The position numbers and the translations under genes were made by a program. This document shows, one piece after another, positions 1 through 10,900 of a stretch of 64,000 nt of DNA (positions are counted from its first letter, which is position 1; each line of letters starts with the position of its first letter). The notes beneath the pieces are model-generated. The model worked only from the letters and a program-made list of their open reading frames with translations. It had not been told where the DNA came from and made no database searches. The DNA comes from Ipomoea triloba. Lineage: Eukaryota; Streptophyta; Magnoliopsida; Solanales; Convolvulaceae. Location of the stretch: assembly GCF_003576645.1 (NCBI RefSeq), contig NC_044924.1, positions 29,417,600-29,481,599 on the forward strand, given 5' to 3'.

Positions 1-641
1 GTCTCAACTGCATAGCATGCCTTCAATGGAATTCAAATCGGTGACTTGCTTTGATATCATTGGTTGGTCTCATGTAAGTTAAAGTCTAAAGGGGGAGGGA
101 GGAATTAAATAGACTTTAAACGAGTTTTGAGTTTTAAAAATATTTGTACGTTTGGTGCACATTTACTTGCCTTTTTAAGGAAATTTGTAGCTTAATTAAT
201 AGTTTGAATGGTTGCATCTATGTTTGTGATGTACCGATCAAAAATAAATAAGTAAATAAAATACAAAGAGATTTTTATAGTGGTTCGGAGATGGTGTAAT
301 CACCTAATGTACTCGTCTTCTTTACGTTAAATAAGAATTTCACAAGATAAATTGATCAAACTATTGACGTACTTGATAAACATAATGTTATAAATTCAAC
401 ATTCTCATCTTTGAACCCAAAAAACACCTTAAACTAACCAAACTTATATATTCTCAAAAGAGAATCAAATCACAGTTGATTTACATGAACTTATGAGCAA
501 TTTTATTCCTACTTGAATTCAGACTTCAAGATTAAGTTATTGCGTTTAAATAAAACTAAATATCAGAAACTATATAAAAAATAATACAGTATTACAGTAC
601 CTTTGAATTAATAATGCAATCTTTGTTAACAGTAACCCTTT

Positions 642-1025
642 CTAAACATCTTGAGCATAGAAATCAATGATATCTCTGAGGTTGAGCTGAAACAATGAAG
701 AACAATCATTTTGCATCAACCACAACATGTGCTCAAACAAAATTGCATCCACATCCATAAATATCACTTTATTATGTTTAGACCCCTCAACATAATCAAC
801 TTTCCTCCTATCTTCTTTCCTTAGCATGTCAATCAACACCCTAAAAGGGTTCTCTTCCAGCACAAATGGATCCAGCAAGAACTCCCTCCTCTCTTTCCCG
901 ACCACCACCATGACTGGATTATCTGATTCTCCGAAAACATCCTCAGACAGCGGCTGATAACCTAGCCGATGGCTTGATAATCGCCTTTTCAAGATTGAAA
1001 CTGGCAAAGCTATGCAATCCATCAT
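642..1025 (-). CDS. SAUR-family small auxin-up RNA protein
   Basis: Intronless gene for a 127-residue SAUR protein. The SAUR core runs from about residue 38 (VMVVVGKERREFLLDPF) through VLEENPFRVLIDML to the C-terminal FQLNLRDIIDFYAQDV; this signature and the lack of introns are typical of the family. Many SAURs promote cell expansion by inhibiting PP2C.D phosphatases at the plasma membrane, but that role is not shown for this divergent subgroup. The start is the first of two tandem ATGs (1025; the other is at 1022). The frame stays open 14 codons further upstream but has no ATG there. A TATA-like box lies about 50 bp upstream of the ATG. Family assignment is firm; which SAUR this is cannot be decided. 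Confidence 0.88.
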   Translation of the reverse strand: MMDCIALPVSILKRRLSSHRLGYQPLSEDVFGESDNPVMVVVGKERREFLLDPFVLEENPFRVLIDMLRKEDRRKVDYVEGSKHNKVIFMDVDAILFEHMLWLMQNDCSSLFQLNLRDIIDFYAQDV

Positions 1026-1074
1026 GAGGTTGAGAATTGAATTGGTGTGGGGTAAGTTCTTTGACAAGAATGGG

Positions 1075-1082
1075 TATTTATA
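1075..1082 (-). promoter_or_regulatory. TATA box of the SAUR gene
   Basis: On the minus strand the sequence reads TATAAATA, about 50 bp upstream of the SAUR ATG. That would place transcription start about 20 nt before the ATG, giving a short leader, plausible for a small rapidly induced gene. No canonical TGTCTC auxin element was identified by eye. Confidence 0.5.
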
Positions 1083-1602
1083 ATATCTCTAAGCAAACTT
1101 TTTTGCCATTATTAAAATTGTTGGGTGTTTAGTGTTGGACTTGGTGTAATTGTAATGCTTGTTTGGGACTGCAAGAAAGGGAAAGTTTTTGGTATTATTG
1201 TGAGGTGAGAAGGTGTTGAATTGGCCAGCCAACGGCTAGTGAAGATGCATATGTAAGTACGCAACAAAAGACAAGAATACCAAGTTTTACTTTTTCTTTG
1301 ATGTGTACTTTTATATTAACATAATCATTTGTAGTTTTCATGGTAGTTCCATTATATTGTGTTGATTATACTATGGAATGATTTTTTGTTTTTCATAATT
1401 TTTATATAAGTAATGTAATATGTATCTTGTATTAATTACCAAATAATAACACTATAAACTCATCATTAAATTTAAATATACTTTTGATACAATCTCATAT
1501 TAATATAACATTATTTTGAGTGAGGGCTGACTTCGGTGTAATGAATGAAAGGGAGAATCAAGAATAAAGTGCGGAAGAAAAACAGATTAAAGAGGGGATG
1601 TG

Positions 1603-1606
<4 letters not shown>

Positions 1607-1653
<47 letters not shown>
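1607..1653. repeat. (AT)n microsatellite
   Basis: About 23 consecutive AT dinucleotides. The DNA between the SAUR promoter and this tract (about 1083-1606) is AT-rich and holds no recognisable gene. Confidence 0.95.
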
Positions 1654-1657
<4 letters not shown>

Positions 1658-1885
1658 CACTAGTATTTTTATGCGTGATGCGCAAAAAATAGGTGTCCAA
1701 TATTAATACTTTATATTAAAATTTTAAATTTATTTAGATGTTAAATATTAGATTATTGTAAATAATAATAACAATAATGTAAAATATTTTTATAAATTTG
1801 ATATTTATATTTTAGAAAAATTACTAATTAATGTGTATGTATTATTATTATTGAAGAAAATAAGAAAATATATGACAGCTCAAAT

Positions 1886-2212
1886 CCGACCAGGCCTTTA
1901 CATGCAGTCGCACCATTAGGTATGAACGCATCAATAGTGTTAGGAAACACACAACAAAGAAATGCACCAATGCACCACAAAACGCACCATTAGGTATGCA
2001 TCACCACAAAACACACCATTAGATACGCATAAACGCATCACACAATGTTCGGAAACACACCATTGGGTGTGGTGAGGTATGATGTTTTTTTTTTTGTTGT
2101 GTGGTGCGTTGGTGCATTTCATTGTTGTGCGTTTCCTAACACAATTGGGGCGCTTTTACATACCTAATGGTCTGGCCGCACGTTAAGACGACCTAGTCAC
2201 ACTGAAACCTGA

Positions 2213-2213
<1 letters not shown>
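1886..2213. mobile_element. Foldback (MITE-like) element with CACCATTAGGTATG arms
   Basis: The left arm contains caccattaggtatg followed by gttaggaaacacacaacaa. The right arm carries the reverse complement (catacctaatggt, gtttcctaac). The two ~90-bp arms can pair around a central loop with a T-run. The right end abuts an AT microsatellite. No transposase is present and the outer ends are diverged, so the superfamily is not assigned. A related copy lies near 6.8-7.0 kb. Confidence 0.55.

Positions 2214-2214
<1 letters not shown>

Positions 2215-2266
<52 letters not shown>
2215..2266. repeat. (AT)n microsatellite
   Basis: Run of about 26 AT units directly adjoining the foldback element, a common pattern at MITE insertion sites. 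Confidence 0.95.
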
Positions 2267-2272
<6 letters not shown>

Positions 2273-2503
2273 GTATGCACACACCAATTCGATCTATTTA
2301 CTTTAGAAGCTAGTAATAAACATTGTAACTTTGTGAATTGAAGCAACAGCATCATAAGGATGAATTTACTTGAAATTGAATTGAAATACACTACAATATA
2401 TTGAAATTTATGTACTAAAATCACTGTTACCATTCTAAAGGAAGGTGTTGTACTAAAAAAACAAATTGGACATATGACTCATCGAATTGCAACGTAACAA
2501 TAA

Positions 2504-3642
2504 AAACTAACATGTTTTTTTACTTTCTTTTCTTCTTCTTCTTCTTTATTTTTTAAAAGAATTTTTTTTATTTTGTAAACAAATAAAATAAAATTGGGGT
2601 GGTAGGAATTGGAGTGCAGTGGGGAAGAGAGGCCCACCACCATACGCAAAATCAGGAAAAAAAATACAGTTTTAACTCCTCAATTATACCCCACTAATCA
2701 TTTTATTAGTCCCTACCTTTTAAAGTTACAAAATATAATAAAGTTGTGTTTTTAGTCCTTATAGCATACAATTCAAGTATGTCCTCATACAAAACCCAAA
2801 CAAGGGAATCTTAAAACCTCTTATTAAAGAAAAATGTTTGTGTAAGTTGCTAGACTATAAAAATTTTGGGTATTATTCGTGTTTTATAATAAGTTCCTTA
2901 CCATTTACTATTGGGATAAATTAAATCTCATAAAAATTAAAATTTTATTTTAAAAAAATACTATGATGATAAAATATAAAATATAAAATTAAAGAAAGAC
3001 TGCTTGAATTGATCTTGAACCTGAAGGCGGGTGTACGTGGTAAGTATATATGTAGCTTAGCCATCTGAACGAAGCCGGAATGCCACATTGTCCCGTACAT
3101 ATTTAGTCATACAATATACTATACATATAATTCTAGAAAGTATCATTTAGCCGGTTACATTTGTATAACCTCGTTTCATTAATTTATGAATGATTAATCA
3201 ATTTAAGAATAACTAATAAATAATAAGGTTCCGATGACATTCTTATATATGAATGTCTCACTTACTCTATTCATAGTAAAACTTCAATTGGATAAATAAA
3301 GTTTCAATGTAAATAGTACGATTGAAACAATTCCAATTAAATCACTCTGATATTATCACTACTTTTCCTCCAACGAAACAATAAATATACAATATATTGT
3401 AATTTCAATTGATCAATAAATGCCTTGGGTATCGATCATTGATGAATAAATACTTAAAATTATTTACAGGGCATTTGGTTGGAGTAGGGAATTAGGGGGG
3501 AAAAGAATTGTAATTCGGTGGAATTGTAATTCAATGAATAAAGTAGGAATTGGAATTACAGTGTTTGGTATGCAGGAATAGGAGTACAGGGAATGAAAGG
3601 TAAGAAATGACAAAATGACTAAAATGCACTTATATAATAGTA

Positions 3643-3674
<32 letters not shown>

Positions 3675-3738
3675 TCCTTCAATAATAATAATTATTATTA
3701 TTATAATTATTTATAATTATAATAATTCCTTCAAAAAC

Positions 3739-3779
<41 letters not shown>

Positions 3780-3868
3780 TAATAAGTATATAATAATAAT
3801 AATAATTCTTTAAACAAAAAAATAAAAATAAAAATAATTTTTTTTTAAATAAAAAAAAAAAAAAAAAA
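2504..3868. repeat. Left copy of a 1365-bp direct duplication
   Basis: This stretch reappears at a constant offset of 1367 bp in 3871-5235, with no difference seen by eye even across its taa triplet tracts. A single N (3870) separates the copies. It is non-coding: AT-rich spacer, then the start of a TIR element with poly(taa) tracts, then poly-A. Probably an assembly artefact (see findings). Confidence 0.9.
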
Positions 3869-3869
3869 A

Positions 3870-3870
3870 N
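3870..3870. other. Single-N assembly junction
   Basis: One isolated N inside a poly-A run, exactly between two identical 1365-bp copies. This is the pattern of a contig join in which the overlap was not collapsed. Confidence 0.85.
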
Positions 3871-5009
3871 AAACTAACATGTTTTTTTACTTTCTTTTCT
3901 TCTTCTTCTTCTTTATTTTTTAAAAGAATTTTTTTTATTTTGTAAACAAATAAAATAAAATTGGGGTGGTAGGAATTGGAGTGCAGTGGGGAAGAGAGGC
4001 CCACCACCATACGCAAAATCAGGAAAAAAAATACAGTTTTAACTCCTCAATTATACCCCACTAATCATTTTATTAGTCCCTACCTTTTAAAGTTACAAAA
4101 TATAATAAAGTTGTGTTTTTAGTCCTTATAGCATACAATTCAAGTATGTCCTCATACAAAACCCAAACAAGGGAATCTTAAAACCTCTTATTAAAGAAAA
4201 ATGTTTGTGTAAGTTGCTAGACTATAAAAATTTTGGGTATTATTCGTGTTTTATAATAAGTTCCTTACCATTTACTATTGGGATAAATTAAATCTCATAA
4301 AAATTAAAATTTTATTTTAAAAAAATACTATGATGATAAAATATAAAATATAAAATTAAAGAAAGACTGCTTGAATTGATCTTGAACCTGAAGGCGGGTG
4401 TACGTGGTAAGTATATATGTAGCTTAGCCATCTGAACGAAGCCGGAATGCCACATTGTCCCGTACATATTTAGTCATACAATATACTATACATATAATTC
4501 TAGAAAGTATCATTTAGCCGGTTACATTTGTATAACCTCGTTTCATTAATTTATGAATGATTAATCAATTTAAGAATAACTAATAAATAATAAGGTTCCG
4601 ATGACATTCTTATATATGAATGTCTCACTTACTCTATTCATAGTAAAACTTCAATTGGATAAATAAAGTTTCAATGTAAATAGTACGATTGAAACAATTC
4701 CAATTAAATCACTCTGATATTATCACTACTTTTCCTCCAACGAAACAATAAATATACAATATATTGTAATTTCAATTGATCAATAAATGCCTTGGGTATC
4801 GATCATTGATGAATAAATACTTAAAATTATTTACAGGGCATTTGGTTGGAGTAGGGAATTAGGGGGGAAAAGAATTGTAATTCGGTGGAATTGTAATTCA
4901 ATGAATAAAGTAGGAATTGGAATTACAGTGTTTGGTATGCAGGAATAGGAGTACAGGGAATGAAAGGTAAGAAATGACAAAATGACTAAAATGCACTTAT
5001 ATAATAGTA

Positions 5010-5041
<32 letters not shown>

Positions 5042-5105
5042 TCCTTCAATAATAATAATTATTATTATTATAATTATTTATAATTATAATAATTCCTTCA
5101 AAAAC

Positions 5106-5146
<41 letters not shown>

Positions 5147-5235
5147 TAATAAGTATATAATAATAATAATAATTCTTTAAACAAAAAAATAAAAATAAAA
5201 ATAATTTTTTTTTAAATAAAAAAAAAAAAAAAAAA
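3871..5235. repeat. Right copy of the 1365-bp direct duplication
   Basis: Second copy of 2504-3868. Unlike the left copy it continues past the poly-A into unique sequence (gacaaagggtatgag...) and so contains the complete TIR element ending near 5443. This copy is therefore more likely to be the authentic one. Confidence 0.9.
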
Positions 5236-5443
5236 GACAAAGGGTATGAGAGGAGGGGCAAAATTGTCTTTACACCAACACAATTGCCCCTCCTCTCCAC
5301 CGAATTGCAATTCAGCATTTGGAGGGAATTGCAATTCTGCAGAATTGCAATTCCCTCCAACCAAACAGTGTAGTTTGGAAATTCACTGAATTGCAATTCA
5401 ATGAATTGCAATTCATCCCAAACTACACTCAACCAAACATGCC
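4836..5443. mobile_element. Non-autonomous DNA transposon with GGGCATTTGGTTGG ends
   Basis: The left end reads gggcatttggttggagtag and the right end, on the other strand, ggcatgtttggttgagtgtag. The interior is rich in gaattgcaattc palindromes and long taa tracts. A clear target duplication was not found, so the superfamily is left open (PIF/Harbinger- or hAT-like). A truncated left copy lies at 3469-3868, created by the duplication. A related element, reversed, sits at about 20001-20337, sharing the interior motif with gacaaagggtatgagagg. Confidence 0.6.
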
Positions 5444-5816
5444 ATTATAGTGGAACTTAATTAAACTTATAACTAGTATTAAAAAAATAAAAAAATAAAT
5501 AAAAAAAATAAAAAAACTTATAACTAAAGATTTTGATACTAAAACCTTGCGGTTTGTTTGGAGTCAAAGTTTAATTAACATGAAAGTCCATGATTAGGTT
5601 TCCGGCTAACCAACACCAAGCGCCGCCGTGGAGGGGTGGCGCTGTGATTGACGCGTATTAAGTATGATGACGTGTGTGGATTGGACTCCGTCAGTCAACC
5701 CCAATTAACCACCAATTTTGGTACACTTTAAGTTGAAATGTCTTCATCTACCTTCTACCGTCCTTCCGCCCAACTGCCAAATGGATTACGCCAAAGTCTA
5801 GATTTTGAAAAAATTG

Positions 5817-5990
5817 AATTTTTCGTTCCTAAGTTATAAAATAATTGTAAAATTCGTCCTGAATGTTGGTCATGCTTATTTTTCGTCCCTAAGTTATTAT
5901 TAACGTTGCACTTTTCGTCCCTTTACTAATAAAATATTATGGATAAAATTTGTAATTTTAGTATAACTCAGGAACGAAAAGTAAAAACGA
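5817..5990. mobile_element. Short foldback element
   Basis: tttttcgttcctaagttat at the left is matched by the reverse complement of ataactcaggaacgaaaa at the right, giving a diverged hairpin of about 170 bp. No coding capacity. The rest of 5444-6400 is AT-rich with no gene seen. Confidence 0.4.
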
Positions 5991-6404
5991 AATATATTAC
6001 CTATTTACATTTACTTTACGGTTCGTTACGAGAGGGGCAATATATATATACCGTTTAAAAATTGATGGACAATATTTACACCACTAATAATTTAAGAGTC
6101 ACATTAATAATTGGCATATTATGTAGTGACATAAATTATAATTTTTCCTTTAAAATATATTGATTTTGTATGTGATATATACAAATTAATAAATACGAAG
6201 ACAAGAAGCAAATTATTGTTACAAGTCTTCAATTGCGGTAGTTACACGTCTTAGACCTTAAAATCGCGGCGTGATGTTTTGCCGGAAAAAGATTCCGAAA
6301 ACGGCCGACCCAACTCCTAAACGACAATGATTGCCCAAATGCCGCTTTCTTCTTGTTTCTTATGCTGTTTGTTAGGTTAGCTGCTAAATTTTGCATTACT
6401 TAAA

Positions 6405-6497
6405 AAGGGAAATTTTGTTGCCAAGCAATCTACGAATTGGGTTGCTTATGTGATAGCTAAGCATGTTATTTCTTTGACTGATTGTATGGAATGATTT
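6405..6497 (+). pseudogene. RNase H-like (RVT_3) C-terminal fragment, LINE-type tail
   Basis: The plus strand encodes FVAKQSTNWVAYVIAKHV followed by ISLTDCME and a stop, resembling the conserved end of plant RVT_3/RNase H domains found in LINE polyproteins (family pattern xVRRSANxVAHxIAR). No upstream open frame remains, so it is a truncated relic. An AT-rich tail resembling a LINE 3' region follows. Match is by eye only. Confidence 0.4.
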
Positions 6498-6639
6498 TCA
6501 TTCCTCATACTTTTATTCAAGATATATTTATTTCTTATATGAATTAATGAATGTTATCCTTTGTTTTAAATGTAATTTTGTATCATACCATGCATAAATT
6601 AATCGTCGTTCGCACTGAGTCGACTCAATTAAAGGGCAA

Positions 6640-7005
6640 AGTGCTGGTCATATTGATTGTTTCATTCAATAGGAGATTTTGTACTCCCAACCTTTTTAAG
6701 GGGTGAATGTACACGGTCACTCACGTCAATCAAGCTAGTTAGGCTTTCTCGCGTGGCCATACTGATTGCATCATTAAATATGCATACATGTACCATAACA
6801 TATTTTAAAATGCACCAGTGTGAAAATGTAAAAATACACAACCCTAGAACGTGTTGTCATGCACCATTAGGTATGTATAAATGCATCACAACGTGTTCAG
6901 AAATGTACCAGGGTGAAATGCACAAATGCACCACCCTGATACAATTCTAAACACGCGGTGATTCATTCTTGCATATCTAGTGGTGACATGACCGCACATC
7001 CGCAC
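6640..7005. mobile_element. Diverged relative of the 1.9-2.2 kb foldback element
   Basis: Shares gcaccattaggtatgtata, gcatcacaacgtgttcagaaa and a terminal tgaccgcac motif with the element at 1886-2213. A short frame exists here but matches nothing and is attributed to the repeat. 7006-7940 has no further gene; its right part is the probable 3' flank of the AHL gene. Confidence 0.4.
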
Positions 7006-7940
7006 AGGTACTTTGGTAATGTATTAAAACTATTTTAAAGTCCAATTATTATCAAACCATATACAATTTTCAATATAATAAGATACTGCTTATATCAAGT
7101 CCGATTTTCTTTAAACAAGTAAACATAAATATATCAGCTTATATTATGTGTTTTAAATATACTTAACTAGTAAACTATTAATCTTATTATTTAATGCTCT
7201 GTGATATAAGATTACTAACTTATCAATACAGGTCAAACTACATAGATGTCGTATATATATAATATTTGCTCTTTTTGGCTTATAAAATACTGTAGTGTAT
7301 TTTTCAACATTTAATATTTTTTTTACTTTTTAGTTACAATCCTGAAAAATATTTTACAATTTGCTAAAATAAATAAATACAGACAATAGCAATTATTTTT
7401 TAAAAATTTATGCTCTAACTATTATATTATTTTATTTCTATTTTCTTTTATTTCACCCAAAGCGCACGCATACTGCACATAATATGCACTCGCACTCATG
7501 CTGCACATAATATGCACTCACTAGTTCACTAGTTGACGCTCACTCTAATTATTATATTATTTTTTTAATTTCACCCGAGGCGCACAAAATACTCTCCATT
7601 TGAAAAATTAAGTTATGGCTCGAACCCGGACCCTAAAAATAAATACCATTCTTGTATGGAAACTCTATTCAAGTCTACTTGAAAAACTTACAACTACAAC
7701 TCCTAAAACATGTTTTACAAAGAACAATCACATACAAAACATTCAACCATATATGTCAACTAAAACCAAACACAGATCAATATGTCGCCGCAAAGAAAAC
7801 CATTCTCGGGCTCTCGGTGAATCTAGGGAAAACAAAGAGGGGTAACGACGGGGAGGGCGATATAAGATTAGAAGTTGAATGAACATACACCTGTTAGCCT
7901 TTTTCCGACAAGATAATCTAACTAGTCGAGCACGAAGGAA

Positions 7941-10900
7941 TTAAGGATGCATCTTGACAGTGGAATTTGGCCACCCCATGTTTGCATACATCTGCATCGT
8001 TTGGACTGGCGGGTTAGCATTACCGTAAGCTGGAGGCCCACGGTTAAGAGGAGTCCCGCCATTTTCGTCAGAAGAGTCGCTGGAGGCGTCCTCGGAAGGG
8101 CTGGCGGCTTCGGCAGCTTGGGCGCTGAAATTTAACATATTTGATTGGGGTGGCGGTGTGGAGGACGGCTTATACTTGGGCTTTTTGCCGTCAGCTATGA
8201 AGCTACCCACAATCAGCTGGTAGAGAATCGCAACACGTTTTTCCTTTCATTAGACTATATGAATATCATATCTGACAAACCACACAAACCGAAGAGTAGA
8301 CACAACAATACCTGTACTTGTGACGCCGCCTTAAGCGTCCCCGCAACTCCGCCACCTACAACTTTGCCATCGGCCCCGGCCAATGACACACTCAAGCCAC
8401 TCGGCCTGCTGCGGTGGCCATCGCTCTCTGAAAATAAGAACGAGCCTGATAACGAGATGATTTCAAACTGGCCCTGCATGTAAGAAATTACCAACATTTC
8501 TCATCAGACTAGTAAATGGTAAGAAAAGTTGCAGATCTGCACAAAGACAGCACACAGGAGATGATCAATACATTGTGGGGAAAAAATAAATAAAATAAAA
8601 TAAAATAAAAAACGGATGGCCTCGTTGAATACATGACATTAATATCATACCGTCAAAAAGGTATTGTAAAATTGTTACAAACTTTTTGAAACTTGCCATA
8701 GACAACAGAAAACAGTAATATAAAGTTGGAAACACATCAAAACAAATGAAAGAGAAAGAAATAAATTTAGAATGTCCCGGAAAGAAGCAATTGTTTTATT
8801 TTGATTAGCATATTTAACTTTGTACCTAATATGACTCCATCTATTAAAAGTAGGTTGCTTACTTGCTTTTGTAAAGAAGAAGCCCAAAATTATTGCTTTC
8901 CTAGATACAAGTAAATAATAATAATAATAATTATTATTATTATTATTATAATAACGGAAAGTCTACCATGCAGATCGGCACGTATCAAGGTGCCTTTTGC
9001 ACTATGTTTTTAGGGTTGTACCGAGTATTGTAAACTCTTCTCCACAATACCCAGTACAACTCCAAAAACACAGTTGTACTCGGTACAAAACACACAGGTG
9101 CCAATCAACACCTTAGAATTTTTCATAATAATACAATGAAAATATTATGACATATAACACACTAATCAAAAGATTTTCAAAGATTGTTGTTTGCTGGAAA
9201 TCTATAAGCAGATCTGTAAAAAGAAACCGTAGGAGACTCGTGTATAGATAGAAGATGAATTCCATGCCAAATCAAATCACAGATGCACTAATTAGGCTAC
9301 CTTCTAATTTTGGTGTAATGAGTAGGGGAAAAACTAATATGTTATCTATACAAGTACGGCAAAACTATAACTTCTAACTTTAGCACAAAGGCATAGCGAG
9401 CCCAACACGAGTACGTTAAGGCAATATGGATTCTATAGCATATCCTTATATAGATATAGAAATGTCAGCAGGCAGATGTAATTGCAAACAGACCTCTAAT
9501 GTCACAGTGCCACCGCCAGTTGACGGTTGACGAAGGGTAACATTGCAAATGGCACCAATTGCAGAAAGAATGCAAACTGTTCTCGGTCCTTGTTGTGAAA
9601 ATTCCATTATCTTTAAAGCTATATCCTGTAATATATAACAACAATCCTTGAATTAGAGTCGAATGATATTCATATGCCAAAAGATCCAGGAAGTGGCATT
9701 CAAGTTACATAATGCATTCTCCATTTGTCAATTTGAAACACGGAGGAAAAGTGACATCTAAGAGCAATAGATACCAAACTCACAAAATGCAATCTGATTC
9801 TGATGGATAGCAAATAGAAATCACAATATACATTTAACTAAAAATAACAAATCTTTTATTTTATTACTCATTTTGGCAGAGACGGGTAGACAACCAAAGG
9901 TCTTCCATATGCAAGACGCAAATAAATCTTCTCATTTACCAAATAAGCCAACAAGCAAGCACGCAGCATGCACGTCCCAAGAAGGATTTAAAAAACCATT
10001 TTCATACAAGATAAGATACCCTTTGCATCTAGTGTCCACACCTAATTACCTAAATCAACGAACCTAGCCAAACCAATCAAACAATCATATACAAGTGATT
10101 ATCAAACTTATGGAATTGCTTCTAAGTGATTATCAAACTTATGGAATTGCTTCTAAGTGATTATCAAACTTATGGAATTGCTTCTAAGTGATTATCAAAC
10201 TTATGGAATTGCTTCTAAGTAAAAGGTAGAAAAGTAGAGTAATTGGATCAATGCTTCTAAGTAAAAGGTAGAAAAGTAGAGTAATTGGATCAAATAAGGG
10301 GAACAGTACACAACCCAATCCTGCAATTTTGGTGAAAATTTTTCAGATATCATGTAGTCTAATATCTATACATGAACTGCTGTTCCAATGTGTCAACCCC
10401 AAAGCCACATTATGATTTTTTTTTTCCAGGGAGAAAGAAATTATTTATAGACCAAAAGGAGCAACCAAGTAAATAAGTATGCAACTGTATCAAGGCCCAT
10501 AAAAATAAAGAGCAGTCCACAAGGTAGTCTACACACCAAATTACAAGCAAAGCCTACAAAAAGTTCAGGTTAAACGCACCAAATTACAAGCACTCCAAAC
10601 TGACCTAGACACACCACTGTCTAAAAGATAGTGTGTTAAATAGCATGTTGCCATAATTTGACCAAAGAAAGTCATTTGACTTGATTAACAGCAATATTAT
10701 CAGGAGTAGAAATTAAATTGCAGACAAGTGGCAACTGTTAATTTTGCAAATTAAACCTCGTCCTTCAACATGCTTGAAAATACAAGATACAATTATGGAC
10801 ATGTGGTTACAACTTTAGCCAAATGCAAAAGATTGTTGCTTGCTCCTTCACTCAGTCAGGCTCCACTTTGAACACACTGATTGTGGAAAAAAAACCCAAT

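Noticed and set aside
2..82. Short open plus-strand reading (SQLHSMPSMEF...GWSHVS, stop) at the left edge, possible C-terminal exon of an upstream gene
   Set aside because: Only 26 residues, no recognised family, and gtaagt overlaps its end; cannot be told from chance without upstream sequence.
3464..5049. Two identical 72-codon Leu-rich frames
   Set aside because: Translations of the duplicated taa tract, copied with the assembly artefact; no protein features.
10094..10293. Considered as a CRISPR-like array
   Set aside because: Units are contiguous with no spacers, inside an intron of a plant gene; an ordinary tandem repeat.
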